Both the position numbers and the translations under genes were made by a program. Of a DNA stretch of 26,378 nt, positions 15,146-21,798 are shown in pieces (within the stretch, counting starts at the first letter, position 1; each line of letters begins with the position of its first letter). The notes under the pieces are model-generated. The model saw nothing but the letters and a program-made list of their open reading frames with translations. It was not told the origin of the DNA and did not search any database. Source of the DNA: Chloroflexota bacterium (GTDB lineage Bacteria; Chloroflexota; Limnocylindria; QHBO01); contig JAOUHE010000007.1 of NCBI GenBank assembly GCA_029865285.1, forward strand, positions 1-26,378, in the 5' to 3' direction.

Positions 15146-15496
15146 ATGAACGTAGTCACAACCCCCTACCTCCCCGGCCACCGCGTCGTGGAGGCCAAAG
15201 GACAGGTGTTCGGCGTCGTTGTCCGCAGCCGCGGGCTGGGCGGCAATATCGCGGCCGGCCTGCGCTCGCTGATCGGCGGCGAGATCCGGGAGTACACCGA
15301 ACTGCTCGAGGACACCCGCCGCCAGGCGCTCGATCGGATGGTGCAGAACGCGACCCTGATGGGCGCCAATGCGGTGATCAGCATGCGGTTCGACAGCAGC
15401 CAGCTGGGATCCACCATGAGCGAGATCGTGGCCTATGGCACCGCGGTGCTGGTCGAGCCCGATGCTGCTGCCCCGCCTCCCCCGGTACTGGACTGA
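15146..15496 (+). CDS. YbjQ/UPF0145 family protein
   Basis: 116 aa, the usual family length of about 105-115. The sequence VVTTPYLPGHRVVEAKGQVFGVVVRSRGLGGNIAAGLRSLIGGEIREYTELLEDTR, followed by ALDRMVQNATLMGANAVISMRFDSS, carries the family hallmarks: the GGE-x-YT segment, RxxALxRM and GANAV. Structures show a pentamer, and the family is often labelled heavy-metal-binding without firm evidence. Cellular role unknown. The last 15 residues are Ala/Pro-rich. It is followed 16 nt later by a small membrane protein gene, and the two are probably co-transcribed. Confidence 0.93.
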   Translation: MNVVTTPYLPGHRVVEAKGQVFGVVVRSRGLGGNIAAGLRSLIGGEIREYTELLEDTRRQALDRMVQNATLMGANAVISMRFDSSQLGSTMSEIVAYGTAVLVEPDAAAPPPPVLD

Positions 15497-15512
15497 GACA
15501 GGCACCCGTTCG

Positions 15513-15815
15513 ATGCCACTGATCCGCACCGTGATGGGGGCCGTCGGCGCGGCGACCCTCCTCGGCGGGCTCGGCTGGGCGCTGAGCGGCCACCGTGACG
15601 ACGGCCTGGTCCTGATGGCGATCGGCGCCATTGTCGTCCTCATCGCACTCTTCGAACGGGCGCGCTACGGCCGCGAGGAGCGGTCCATTGCTGCGTCCGC
15701 TTCCTCGATGCGCCGCACCGACGAGGTCTTCACCGACCCGACCTCCGGCGACGTGATGCGCGTCTGGGTCGACCCGAAGACCGGCACCCGCGACTACCGC
15801 CGCGACGGCGATTAG
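15513..15815 (+). CDS. Small two-pass membrane protein, unknown function
   Basis: 100 aa from ATG 15513. Two hydrophobic stretches are visible: TVMGAVGAATLLGGLGWAL (about 6-24) and GLVLMAIGAIVVLIALF (about 31-47), separated by a short charged turn. A soluble tail follows, containing FTDPTSGDVMRVWVDPKTGTRDYR. That tail motif (DP.SG..MRVWVDP.TG.R.Y) looks like a short beta hairpin, and I do not recognise the family. It sits 16 nt after the YbjQ-family gene and 2 nt before the kelch gene, so it is probably in one transcript with both. Confidence 0.75.
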   Translation: MPLIRTVMGAVGAATLLGGLGWALSGHRDDGLVLMAIGAIVVLIALFERARYGREERSIAASASSMRRTDEVFTDPTSGDVMRVWVDPKTGTRDYRRDGD

Positions 15816-15817
15816 TC

Positions 15818-17026
15818 GTGGACCGGGTCCGAGCTGGTGACGGGCACAAGGTGACGGCACGGCGGTTCCTCATCGGCGCCCTGGTGCTGGTCGGATTCGT
15901 CGTCGGTTGCGCGCCGTCACCGACGCCTACCGATCGAGCGGAGCCCTCGTCCCCGCCATCCTCAGTGACGGGTAGCAGGCCCCCATCCGCATCTGGGTCT
16001 CTTGCGTTGGCCCCGATCGTCGAGATGACGACTGCCCGAGCGGTCCACACCGCGACCCGGCTCAACGACGGCCGGGTCCTGGTCGCCGGCGGGTGCACCG
16101 ACCCCGGCTGCGAGACTGGGAGCGCGGCGGGAGCGACGGCCGAACTCTACGACCCGACGTCGGAGACCTTCATGCCGACCGGTCCGATGACAGTCTCGCG
16201 AGACGACCATGCGGCGGTCCTCTTGCGAGACGGCCGGGTGCTCCTCGCCGGTGGTTGGACGTCGAGTGGCGTCACCAGGAGCACGGAGCTCTACGATCCA
16301 CAGACCGGTCGGTTCAGTCGCGGCCCGGACATGTCCAGTCCGCGCGCGGGCATCACTGCGGTATTGCTGCAGGACGGTCGTGTGCTCCTGGCCGGCGGCT
16401 TCACCGATAACCGGCCCACGGTCGCCACGGCGGATCTCTTCGATCCGACAACCGATTCGATCCAGCCGACCGGGGCGATGCTCATCCCGCGCGGCGCATA
16501 CGCCGCTGCACTGCTCGGCGACGGCCGTGTTCTGATCGCGGGCGGCCTGTCGGATGGGAAGGTGGTTGCCAGCGCCGATCTCTTCGATCCCCTCGCCGGC
16601 CGATTCTCGGCAGCGCAGCCGATGGCCACGGCGCGCTACAAGGCCGGTTCGGTCACCCTCAGCGACGGACGGGCATTCGTGATCGGTGGGGCGGCCGACA
16701 TCGAGGGGCGAACCGTGTTCGCCTCAACCGAGTTCTTTGACTCGGAAGCAGGCGGCTTCCTCGCCGGTCCGACGATGGAGCGCGGCCGATACAAACTGGT
16801 CGGCTCGATCGTCACGCTCAGCGACGGTCGGCTCGTCATCGCCGGCGGAGCAGATCAGCCCGAGGCACTCGACCCTGCCACCGGGCGCGCCGAGCGCGTG
16901 GACGGATCCCTCGACGGTTTGCGGCTGTTCCTCACCGCGACAGTGATCGATGGTGATCGCGTCCTGCTGCTCGGTGGGTACGACGAGCGGATCCGCCCGA
17001 CGGCGCAGGCGTGGATCGTGCGGTGA
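15818..17026 (+). CDS. Kelch/galactose-oxidase-type beta-propeller lipoprotein
   Basis: 402 aa. The N-terminus has arginines, then LIGALVLVGFVVGC, a lipoprotein signal with lipobox Val-Val-Gly-Cys (Cys31 from GTG 15818). A Pro/Ser/Thr linker follows. The rest is seven repeats built around DGRVLxAGG: DGRVLVAGGC, DGRVLLAGGW, DGRVLLAGGF, DGRVLIAGGL, DGRAFVIGGA, DGRLVIAGGA and DRVLLLGGY. They are about 45-55 residues apart, with ELYDP/LFDP segments between, as expected for a closed seven-bladed propeller anchored outside the membrane. The first blade has a Cys pair in GGCTDPGC. Ligand unknown; no galactose-oxidase copper residues are evident. GTG 15851 is a possible later start that leaves a shorter signal peptide. 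Confidence 0.87.
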   Translation: MDRVRAGDGHKVTARRFLIGALVLVGFVVGCAPSPTPTDRAEPSSPPSSVTGSRPPSASGSLALAPIVEMTTARAVHTATRLNDGRVLVAGGCTDPGCETGSAAGATAELYDPTSETFMPTGPMTVSRDDHAAVLLRDGRVLLAGGWTSSGVTRSTELYDPQTGRFSRGPDMSSPRAGITAVLLQDGRVLLAGGFTDNRPTVATADLFDPTTDSIQPTGAMLIPRGAYAAALLGDGRVLIAGGLSDGKVVASADLFDPLAGRFSAAQPMATARYKAGSVTLSDGRAFVIGGAADIEGRTVFASTEFFDSEAGGFLAGPTMERGRYKLVGSIVTLSDGRLVIAGGADQPEALDPATGRAERVDGSLDGLRLFLTATVIDGDRVLLLGGYDERIRPTAQAWIVR

Positions 17027-17064
17027 TCCGAGGTCGCTCCGTGGCATCGGTTCAGAACGGCTGG

Positions 17065-17070
17065 TAGACT
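17065..17070 (+). promoter_or_regulatory. Likely -10 box of tRNA-Thr
   Basis: TAGACT preceded by TGG (TG extension). Its end is 20 nt before the tRNA, so a short 5' leader of about 13 nt is expected. Confidence 0.45.
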
Positions 17071-17090
17071 CGGGCCCCGTTCGTGACCGC

Positions 17091-17165
17091 GCCGAAGTAG
17101 CTCAGTGGTAGAGCAACGGTTTCGTAAACCGTCGGTCGAGGGTTCGAGTCCCTCCTTCGGCTCCA
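17091..17165 (+). tRNA. tRNA-Thr (anticodon CGU)
   Basis: A complete cloverleaf folds. The acceptor stem is GCCGAAG with CTTCGGC. The D arm is GCTC-AGTGGTA-GAGC. The anticodon stem ACGGT/ACCGT holds the loop TTCGTAA with anticodon CGT (17124-17126). The T arm is GAGGG-TTCGAGT-CCCTC, the discriminator is T, and CCA is encoded. Threonine identity agrees with the GU anticodon end and the G1-C72, C2-G71 pairs. It reads ACG codons. Confidence 0.97.
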
Positions 17166-17210
17166 CTCATTCACGCTCGCCGACGTTGCCAGGTGGTCCG
17201 GCCTGATCCG

Positions 17211-17420
17211 CTAGACGTGGTCGCCGCTCCTCTGGGCGCTGCGGCGGGCAGCCGGCATCTCGCCTGCGACTCGCCGTCCGACGGCCACCAGAGCCGCTCC
17301 AACCGCGCGCGGGAGGCCGTTGCTCGCATCGCGTCGCGCCTCGCGCATGGTCTGGGTCGCGACTTCGCGTCGTCGCTGTGCGCCGACCGAGAGAGCCTGC
17401 TGATTCATCATTTCGAACAT
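17211..17420 (-). CDS. Putative small protein divergent from marR
   Basis: 69 aa, starting MFEMMNQQALSVGAQRRREVATQ and rich in Arg and Ala; no domain recognised. It is predicted to be mostly helical and basic. Support comes from its surroundings. An AAAGGGA lies seven nt before the ATG. Further up is a strong promoter (TTGACA, 17 nt, TAGAGT on the minus strand) whose -35 is one arm of the MarR-side palindrome. Such short Arg/Ala-rich frames beside MarR or TetR genes are common in high-GC bacteria, and their roles are not known to me. An opposite-strand frame over the same stretch has no comparable signals. It could also be a leader or a non-coding transcript. Confidence 0.45.
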   Translation of the reverse strand: MFEMMNQQALSVGAQRRREVATQTMREARRDASNGLPRAVGAALVAVGRRVAGEMPAARRSAQRSGDHV

Positions 17421-17460
17421 CGGTCTGTCCCTTTCCGTGGCGGCCCGCCGCCGTTTATGG

Positions 17461-17487
17461 CTTCAGTCCAAGAATCTTCAGCTCAAG
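17461..17487. repeat. Two 12-nt direct repeats in the marR intergenic region
   Basis: CTTCAGTCCAAG and CTTCAGCTCAAG, 15 nt apart start to start and identical at 10 of 12 positions. They lie just inside the predicted 5' leader of the small minus-strand gene. The end CAAG resembles the palindrome arm TGTCAAG, so they may be extra operator half-sites. Confidence 0.5.
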
Positions 17488-17500
17488 ACTGTCTGACGGC

Positions 17501-17571
17501 ACTCTAGTGCATCAGTAGTTCGATGTCAAGAGGCTTGACACAGAGAAGTATGATGTCGATAATGTCGACAT
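17501..17571. promoter_or_regulatory. Divergent marR / small-gene promoter with shared palindromic operator
   Basis: The perfect palindrome TGTCAAGAGGCTTGACA (17524-17540) supplies both -35 boxes. On the plus strand TTGACA (17535-17540), 17 nt and GATAAT (17558-17563) lead to ATG 17570 six nt later, for a leaderless marR. On the minus strand TTGACA (17524-17529), 17 nt and TAGAGT (17501-17506) point to the small gene. A second palindrome, ATGTCGACAT (17562-17571), covers the marR start point. Such an arrangement fits MarR autorepression of both transcripts. Confidence 0.72.
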
Positions 17572-18124
17572 GGATGAATCATCTTCCGACCACGTCGACG
17601 CGATGCTCGATGTGTGGACGCGCGAGATCCCCAGCCTGGACCGACTCACCGAGGGAATCGTCGAGCGGATCCAGATGCTCGCCAGGTTCTTTGACCACTC
17701 CATGGAGGTGACCCTCGCCGAGTTCGGACTCGCCACCCGCACCTACCGCGTCCTCGGCCGGCTGCGGTACCAGGGCCCGCCGTACCGGCTCTCGGCCGGA
17801 CAGCTCGCCGAGGGGATGGGCCTCTCCAGCGGGGCCATGACCAACCGCCTGGACCGATTGGAGGAGGCCGGCATCGTCCGTCGCCTCCCAGATCCGGAGG
17901 ACCGGCGCGGCGTCCTTGTCGAGCCGACCGATGCAGGCCACGCGGCGTGGGACCGGGCGACCGACACGCAGGCGGGCCGCGAGGCACGCATCGCCTCCGC
18001 GCTCAGCCCAGCGGAGAAGGAGCAGCTGTACTCCCTGCTCCGCCGCCTGATGGGAGCTTTTCCTGAAGAGGTGCGCGACGCGGCAAAGCGCAGCAAAGCC
18101 AAGACGCAGGCTGCCGACGCCTGA
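17570..18124 (+). CDS. MarR-family transcriptional regulator
   Basis: 184 aa, somewhat longer than the usual 140-160. The winged helix-turn-helix is at about 60-125: YRLSAGQLAEGMGLSSGAMTNRLDRLEEAGIV, then the wing RRLPDPEDRRGVLVEPTDAG, the family signature with Asp-x-Arg. Helices on each side (about 20-55 and 135-175) form the dimer interface. The N-terminal 20 acidic residues and the C-terminal Lys/Ala tail are extra. MarR proteins are usually repressors released by small aromatic or oxidizing ligands. The palindrome overlapping its own promoter suggests autoregulation. The target could also include the downstream cupin gene. Start ATG 17570 is at the predicted transcription start. Confidence 0.93.
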   Translation: MDESSSDHVDAMLDVWTREIPSLDRLTEGIVERIQMLARFFDHSMEVTLAEFGLATRTYRVLGRLRYQGPPYRLSAGQLAEGMGLSSGAMTNRLDRLEEAGIVRRLPDPEDRRGVLVEPTDAGHAAWDRATDTQAGREARIASALSPAEKEQLYSLLRRLMGAFPEEVRDAAKRSKAKTQAADA

Positions 18125-18252
18125 GGGCCTGTGTATGAAACCGGGGAGCGGTCGGACTAACGGTGTAGCGTTCCGGACCAGCAGAGGTTCGCAGTCTTGA
18201 CGTTCGGCAGAGCGTAGGGCAGGAGGCGGGGCCAACCCGCGAGGAGGCACCA

Positions 18253-18651
18253 ATGGAGCCAGTTCGACCGATCGTGGTCCGGCCAGGTGAGGGGGCCCTG
18301 CCACCCGGGCCACCCACGCCCGGCATGGACCGCCGACAGCTCTTCGACCATGAGGATCGCTGGGTCGGCTGGGTGCAGACCGACGCCGGACTCGCGGGCG
18401 GCTGGCACCACCATGGAGCGCGCGACTCCTACATCTACGTACTCCGCGGCAGGGTCACGATCGAATACGGTCCCACCGGGCGCGAGCAGGTGACGGCGGT
18501 GGCCGGGGACTTCATCTTCAATCCCGCCCGGATGGTGCATCGCGAGATCACCGCCCCCGACGAGCCGGCAGAGTTCTTCGTCATCCGCGTTGGGACCGGC
18601 CCGCAGAACGTCAACGTCGATGGCCCCGGTGCCGATCCGGACGGCATATGA
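18253..18651 (+). CDS. Small cupin-domain protein
   Basis: 132 aa from ATG 18253 with AGGAGG five nt upstream. Single conserved beta-barrel (about 30-115). Metal-ligand motif 1 is GWHHHGARDSYIYVLRG, with His-His-His and a following Asp where Glu is usual. Motif 2 is GDFIFNPARMVHREI, with the second His. Such stand-alone cupins bind a metal and act as small dioxygenases, isomerases or ligand sensors; the substrate cannot be told. It follows marR by 128 nt on the same strand, so it may belong to its regulon. That gap holds an imperfect GGTCGGA/TCCGGACC hairpin and no convincing promoter. Confidence 0.87.
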   Translation: MEPVRPIVVRPGEGALPPGPPTPGMDRRQLFDHEDRWVGWVQTDAGLAGGWHHHGARDSYIYVLRGRVTIEYGPTGREQVTAVAGDFIFNPARMVHREITAPDEPAEFFVIRVGTGPQNVNVDGPGADPDGI

Positions 18652-18744
18652 CTTGAGGCATGGCGGATCGATCGGTCGGATCCATCAGAACAGAAGGGCG
18701 CTGGCCGAGCCGAGCGGGGTGATCGCCCCGTCAACAATGTGAGC

Positions 18745-19326
18745 ATGCGGCGCTCCCGCGGATCTACCGCTCCACGCATCCTTGACCCCATCCTGGGGTT
18801 GGTGGAGCGCGTCGACCGGAGACTGCGGCGCATTCATCCCCTGGGCGAAGACTCAGTGCTCGCCCTGGAGCGCCACCGACACCGCGGCGCTCCCGTGAGA
18901 CTCGGTGATGGAACGGTCGTCCACCCCGGTGACCTCGCCCCGATCATCCATTTCGATAACCGACGAATGCGCCAGCTGGCCTCGACGACCTGGCCGACCG
19001 AGGCGTGGCGCGCCGCACGCCGCGATCTCCGCAAGCTGGCTGCCGCGCAGTTGGCGTTGCCGCCAGACGAGCGACCGGTGGCCTACCACGGCACGACCGT
19101 GCTTGCCGCATTGACCCAGCGTGCCGGGTTCGAGGTCCGCGAGCGCCGCCGCACGCCATGGGTGCGCCTTCAGGATTGGTACCTGCGCTCGCTTCTGGCC
19201 CGATGGGCGCCGGCCGGGCGCGATCGCCTGACGCGCGGACACGGTCCGCTGCAGACGAGGGTCGCGTGGCTCTCGGCGGGCCAGTTGGTTCGGCGCTACG
19301 GAGCCTCGCCGCCGCGCCCGGAGTAG
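18745..19326 (+). CDS. YkoP-like protein of a cell-surface cluster
   Basis: 193 aa from ATG 18745. The middle contains VRLGDGTVVHPGDLAPIIHFDNRRMRQLA, followed by TEAWRAARRDLRKLAAAQLALPPDERPVAYHGTTVLAALTQRAGFEVRER. This resembles what I recall of YkoP-type proteins found beside glycosyltransferases and polysaccharide deacetylases in Bacillus. No signal peptide or membrane segment is clear. A -10-like AACAAT lies six nt before the ATG (18733-18738). The last 31 nt overlap the end of the facing glycosyltransferase gene. Function unknown; a role in envelope glycan or glycolipid synthesis is inferred from neighbours only. The family match is from memory and moderate. Confidence 0.6.
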   Translation: MRRSRGSTAPRILDPILGLVERVDRRLRRIHPLGEDSVLALERHRHRGAPVRLGDGTVVHPGDLAPIIHFDNRRMRQLASTTWPTEAWRAARRDLRKLAAAQLALPPDERPVAYHGTTVLAALTQRAGFEVRERRRTPWVRLQDWYLRSLLARWAPAGRDRLTRGHGPLQTRVAWLSAGQLVRRYGASPPRPE

Positions 19327-20024
19327 GGCCACCGCCGGCCGATGCCGATATGTCCGAGCGCCCATCGGCCGAGCACCATGATCATGCCGAGTCGCAGCGG
19401 GCCACGATGCAGCCGCCGCGGGGAGGTCCCGATCCACTCGTCGCGAACATGACCCACCCGAACACCCGCCCTCCGGGCCCGCACGAGGAAGTCCAGATCC
19501 TCTGCGTGCTGCAGCGTCTCGTCAAACCCTCCGAGCTCCTGGAACAGCCCGCGCTCGCACCAGAACATGTTCGCCCGAATTCGGAAGAGACGCTTGCCGT
19601 TCTCCAAGACCCAGAAGAATGCCCGGTCGATGGGGTCGCGCCCGTCGGCAACGATCCGGATGCTCGCCGCTCGCTCGCCGGCGCTCGCCCGCGCCGCGAC
19701 CCGAGCGAGCAGGCCAGGTGACATTCGCGAATCGGCGTCCATGAAGAGGAGCAGCCGGCCTCTTGCCTCGGCTGCCCCCGCGTTCTTGGCGCGGGAGACC
19801 CCGTGCTCCGCCGTCTCCCCCACCCGCACGACCGGTCCGCCGACTGTCGTCAGCGACGCACCGACTTCCCGGGCGAGGGCGACCGTGCGATCCGATGAGC
19901 CGTTGCTCACCACGATCGCCTCGACCTCGGCGACCGGGTAGGACTGGCTGGCGACAGAGTTCAGCGCGGCCGGCAGCAGCCGCTCCTCGTTGCGCGCCGG
20001 CAGGATGACGCTGATCTCAGGCAT
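19296..20024 (-). CDS. Family 2 glycosyltransferase
   Basis: 242 aa from ATG 20024, which overlaps the preceding stop by 8 nt. GT-A fold: ISVILPARNEERLLPAALNSVASQSY at the start, AIVVSNGSSDRT for nucleotide binding, LLLFMDADSRMSPGLL with the metal-binding DAD, and HAEDLDFLVRARRAGVRVGH for the catalytic base region. GT2 enzymes transfer sugars from nucleotide-sugars to lipids, proteins or polysaccharides. A weak hydrophobic stretch near the C-terminus (LRLGMIMVLGRWALGHIGIG) may attach it to the membrane. Coupled to the DUF2334 gene upstream and facing the YkoP-like gene. Confidence 0.9.
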   Translation of the reverse strand: MPEISVILPARNEERLLPAALNSVASQSYPVAEVEAIVVSNGSSDRTVALAREVGASLTTVGGPVVRVGETAEHGVSRAKNAGAAEARGRLLLFMDADSRMSPGLLARVAARASAGERAASIRIVADGRDPIDRAFFWVLENGKRLFRIRANMFWCERGLFQELGGFDETLQHAEDLDFLVRARRAGVRVGHVRDEWIGTSPRRLHRGPLRLGMIMVLGRWALGHIGIGRRWPYSGRGGEAP

Positions 20025-20760
20025 CGAGGAGGTCCGCGTACGTCCCGGACCGATGAGTCCGCGCAAGGCGCTCGATCTGGCGCAGCGTGCGCGCACAGTC
20101 GCGTGAGCGTGGCGCATCCTGCGGGTGCAGGTAGATCCGGGTTGCGGGCGCGCGAAGCAGCCAGGCCAAAGGGTGGAGGAGGAGCGTGCCACCAAGCCGC
20201 AGCAGCCTCTCCTGGCTCGCGCCGGCCCCCATGTACCCAGTGGCGGGTATATCGATCCGGGTTCGCGCGCCCGGTTTTGGCTGTAGCACTCGCAATCCTC
20301 GTAGCGTGACGAGGTAGCGAAAGCCGGCCACGCGCGCCGCGCCGGCGAGGCCCGGCCCAGCGAGCCAGCCTGGCGGGCAGAAGCCACTTGGCGCGAGACC
20401 CAGCCGATCGAGCCAGGCGCGTCCGGCCACGAGACGCTGCCGCATCTCGGCAGGCGTCAGCGCAAGGAATTCGGCCGCGTGGGCGGCGAACAGACGTGCA
20501 CGAACGCGGTCGGTAGCGCTCCCTCGGTACGGTCCGCTCGCACGGTGCGTCCATCCGTGCACGACGACCTCTGAGCCCGCAGCCGCCTCGCCGCGGACGA
20601 GCTGCTCCACGTCAGCCATCCCCGAGGTCCGCGCGCCCTCCTCCGCAGGGATCACCTTGAGAACGCGGCGTGCGACGCCCGCGTCGTCCAGCCGCGACAG
20701 GAGCCAGCGGACCTCCGGCAGCGTCGATGGCGCGACATCGTGGACGGCAACGATCAGCAC
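20017..20760 (-). CDS. DUF2334 / polysaccharide-deacetylase-fold protein
   Basis: 247 aa from GTG 20760. It opens LIVAVHDVAPSTLPEVRWLLSRLDDAGV, with the His-Asp of the NodB-like fold. VLKVIPAEEG and SEVVVHGWTHRASGPYRG follow, with the His-x3-His zinc-binding pattern (HGWTH), then GLAPSGFCPPGWLAGPGL and a C-terminal IYLHPQDAPRSRD. This is the DUF2334 layout of carbohydrate esterase 4-like proteins, which remove acetyl groups from envelope sugars. There is no signal peptide, so it acts inside the cell, perhaps on a lipid-linked sugar made by the neighbouring glycosyltransferase. A TACACT (20771-20776, minus strand) sits 10 nt before the start. Confidence 0.87.
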   Translation of the reverse strand: MLIVAVHDVAPSTLPEVRWLLSRLDDAGVARRVLKVIPAEEGARTSGMADVEQLVRGEAAAGSEVVVHGWTHRASGPYRGSATDRVRARLFAAHAAEFLALTPAEMRQRLVAGRAWLDRLGLAPSGFCPPGWLAGPGLAGAARVAGFRYLVTLRGLRVLQPKPGARTRIDIPATGYMGAGASQERLLRLGGTLLLHPLAWLLRAPATRIYLHPQDAPRSRDCARTLRQIERLARTHRSGTYADLLDA

Positions 20761-20770
20761 GATGCGGCCG

Positions 20771-20776
20771 AGTGTA
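20771..20776 (-). promoter_or_regulatory. Likely -10 box of the DUF2334/glycosyltransferase pair
   Basis: TACACT on the minus strand, 10 nt before the GTG at 20760, giving a leader of only about 4 nt. Confidence 0.4.
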
Positions 20777-20815
20777 CCGTCCGCCACCGCGTGAACCGGC
20801 GGTCCGCGGCGGCAG

Positions 20816-20821
20816 TACCCT
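20816..20821 (+). promoter_or_regulatory. Possible -10 box of the ABC permease pair
   Basis: TACCCT; start near 20828 with a short leader holding ATAGGAG before the GTG at 20851. No good -35. Confidence 0.3.
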
Positions 20822-20850
20822 AGGTGCACCCCCGATCGATAGGAGCTTCC

Positions 20851-21798
20851 GTGCTGGGCTACGCGATCCGCCGCATCATGTGGATCTTCCCGGTGCTGGT
20901 TGTCGCCTCGATCATCACCTTCCTCATGATGCACGCCGCCCCGGGGAGCCCGTGGAGCCGCGAGGGGCGGCAGCTCAGCCCCGTGGTGATCGAGCGGCTC
21001 AACGAGCGGCTCGGCCTCGACCAGCCGCTGCCGATGCAGTACCTGGCCTGGCTGGGCCGGATCGTCGTCGGCGACTTTGGCCTGTCGGTCAGCGAGCACC
21101 CGTACGGGGTCCGGAATGTGATCGGCAACAGTGCCCTGCCATCGCTGCAGCTGGGGTTGATGTCCTTCGGCCTGGCGCTGATCGTCGGGCTGCCGCTGGG
21201 GATCATCGCTGCCCTCCGCCACCGGACGGTGATCGACTACGCGGCCACCGGCGTCGCCATTCTCGGCATGGCGGCGCCGGCCTTCGTGCTCGGCGCCCTC
21301 TTCCAGCTGGTCTTCACAGCGGGGGACTTCGATCCTCCCGGGCTGCTGCCGCGCCACGGCTGGGATTCACCGCAGCACTGGATCCTGCCAACGGTCGCCC
21401 TTGCCGGCCTGCCGATGGCACAGATTGCGCGGTTCACCAAGGCGAGCATGCTCGATGTGCTGCATACCGACTACATCCGGGTGGCGCACTCGAAGGGCCT
21501 CGAGGAGCGGTGGATCGTCACGCATCACATGATCCGCAACGCCCTCGTCCCGCTGGTGACCATCGCGGGGCCGATCCTCGCCATCCTGGTGACCGGCTCG
21601 ATCGCGGTCGAGCTGATCTTCGACATCCCCGGCCTCGGGCAGCTCTACTGGAGCTCGATCCGCTTCCGCGATTACGGGGCGGTGATGGGCATCACCGTCC
21701 TGTATGCCGGCTCCATCGCCATTCTCAACGCGGTGGTGGATATCGCGTACGGGTTCATCGACCCCCGCATCCGCGACGGCTCACGGGAGCCGGCATGA
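20851..21798 (+). CDS. ABC transporter permease, DppB/OppB type
   Basis: 315 aa from GTG 20851, with TAGGAG 6 nt upstream (an in-frame GTG at 20824 lacks one). One of two membrane subunits of a dipeptide/oligopeptide/nickel-type importer. It has the first-helix start GYAIRRIMWIFPVLVVASIITFLMMHAAPG, then LGLDQPLPMQYLAWLGRIVVGDFGLS. Several hydrophobic helices follow, then the EAA-type coupling loop with DYIRVAHSKGLEERWIVTHHMIRNAL and the closing FIDPRI. All are typical of DppB. It overlaps its partner by 4 nt (ATGA). Substrate cannot be read from the sequence. No ATPase or solute-binding protein gene lies in the window. Confidence 0.93.
   Translation: MLGYAIRRIMWIFPVLVVASIITFLMMHAAPGSPWSREGRQLSPVVIERLNERLGLDQPLPMQYLAWLGRIVVGDFGLSVSEHPYGVRNVIGNSALPSLQLGLMSFGLALIVGLPLGIIAALRHRTVIDYAATGVAILGMAAPAFVLGALFQLVFTAGDFDPPGLLPRHGWDSPQHWILPTVALAGLPMAQIARFTKASMLDVLHTDYIRVAHSKGLEERWIVTHHMIRNALVPLVTIAGPILAILVTGSIAVELIFDIPGLGQLYWSSIRFRDYGAVMGITVLYAGSIAILNAVVDIAYGFIDPRIRDGSREPA

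Noticed and set aside
17193..17507. Plus-strand 104-codon frame after the tRNA
   Set aside because: No Shine-Dalgarno or promoter, runs through the divergent promoter region, and no known domain.
18125..18252. Hairpin GGTCGGA/TCCGGACC between marR and the cupin gene as a terminator
   Set aside because: The stem has a bulge and a long loop and no T-run; too weak to call.
20670..21794. Long upstream extension of the second ABC permease frame
   Set aside because: Overlaps the first permease gene and the divergent deacetylase-fold gene; DppC proteins start as seen from ATG 21795.
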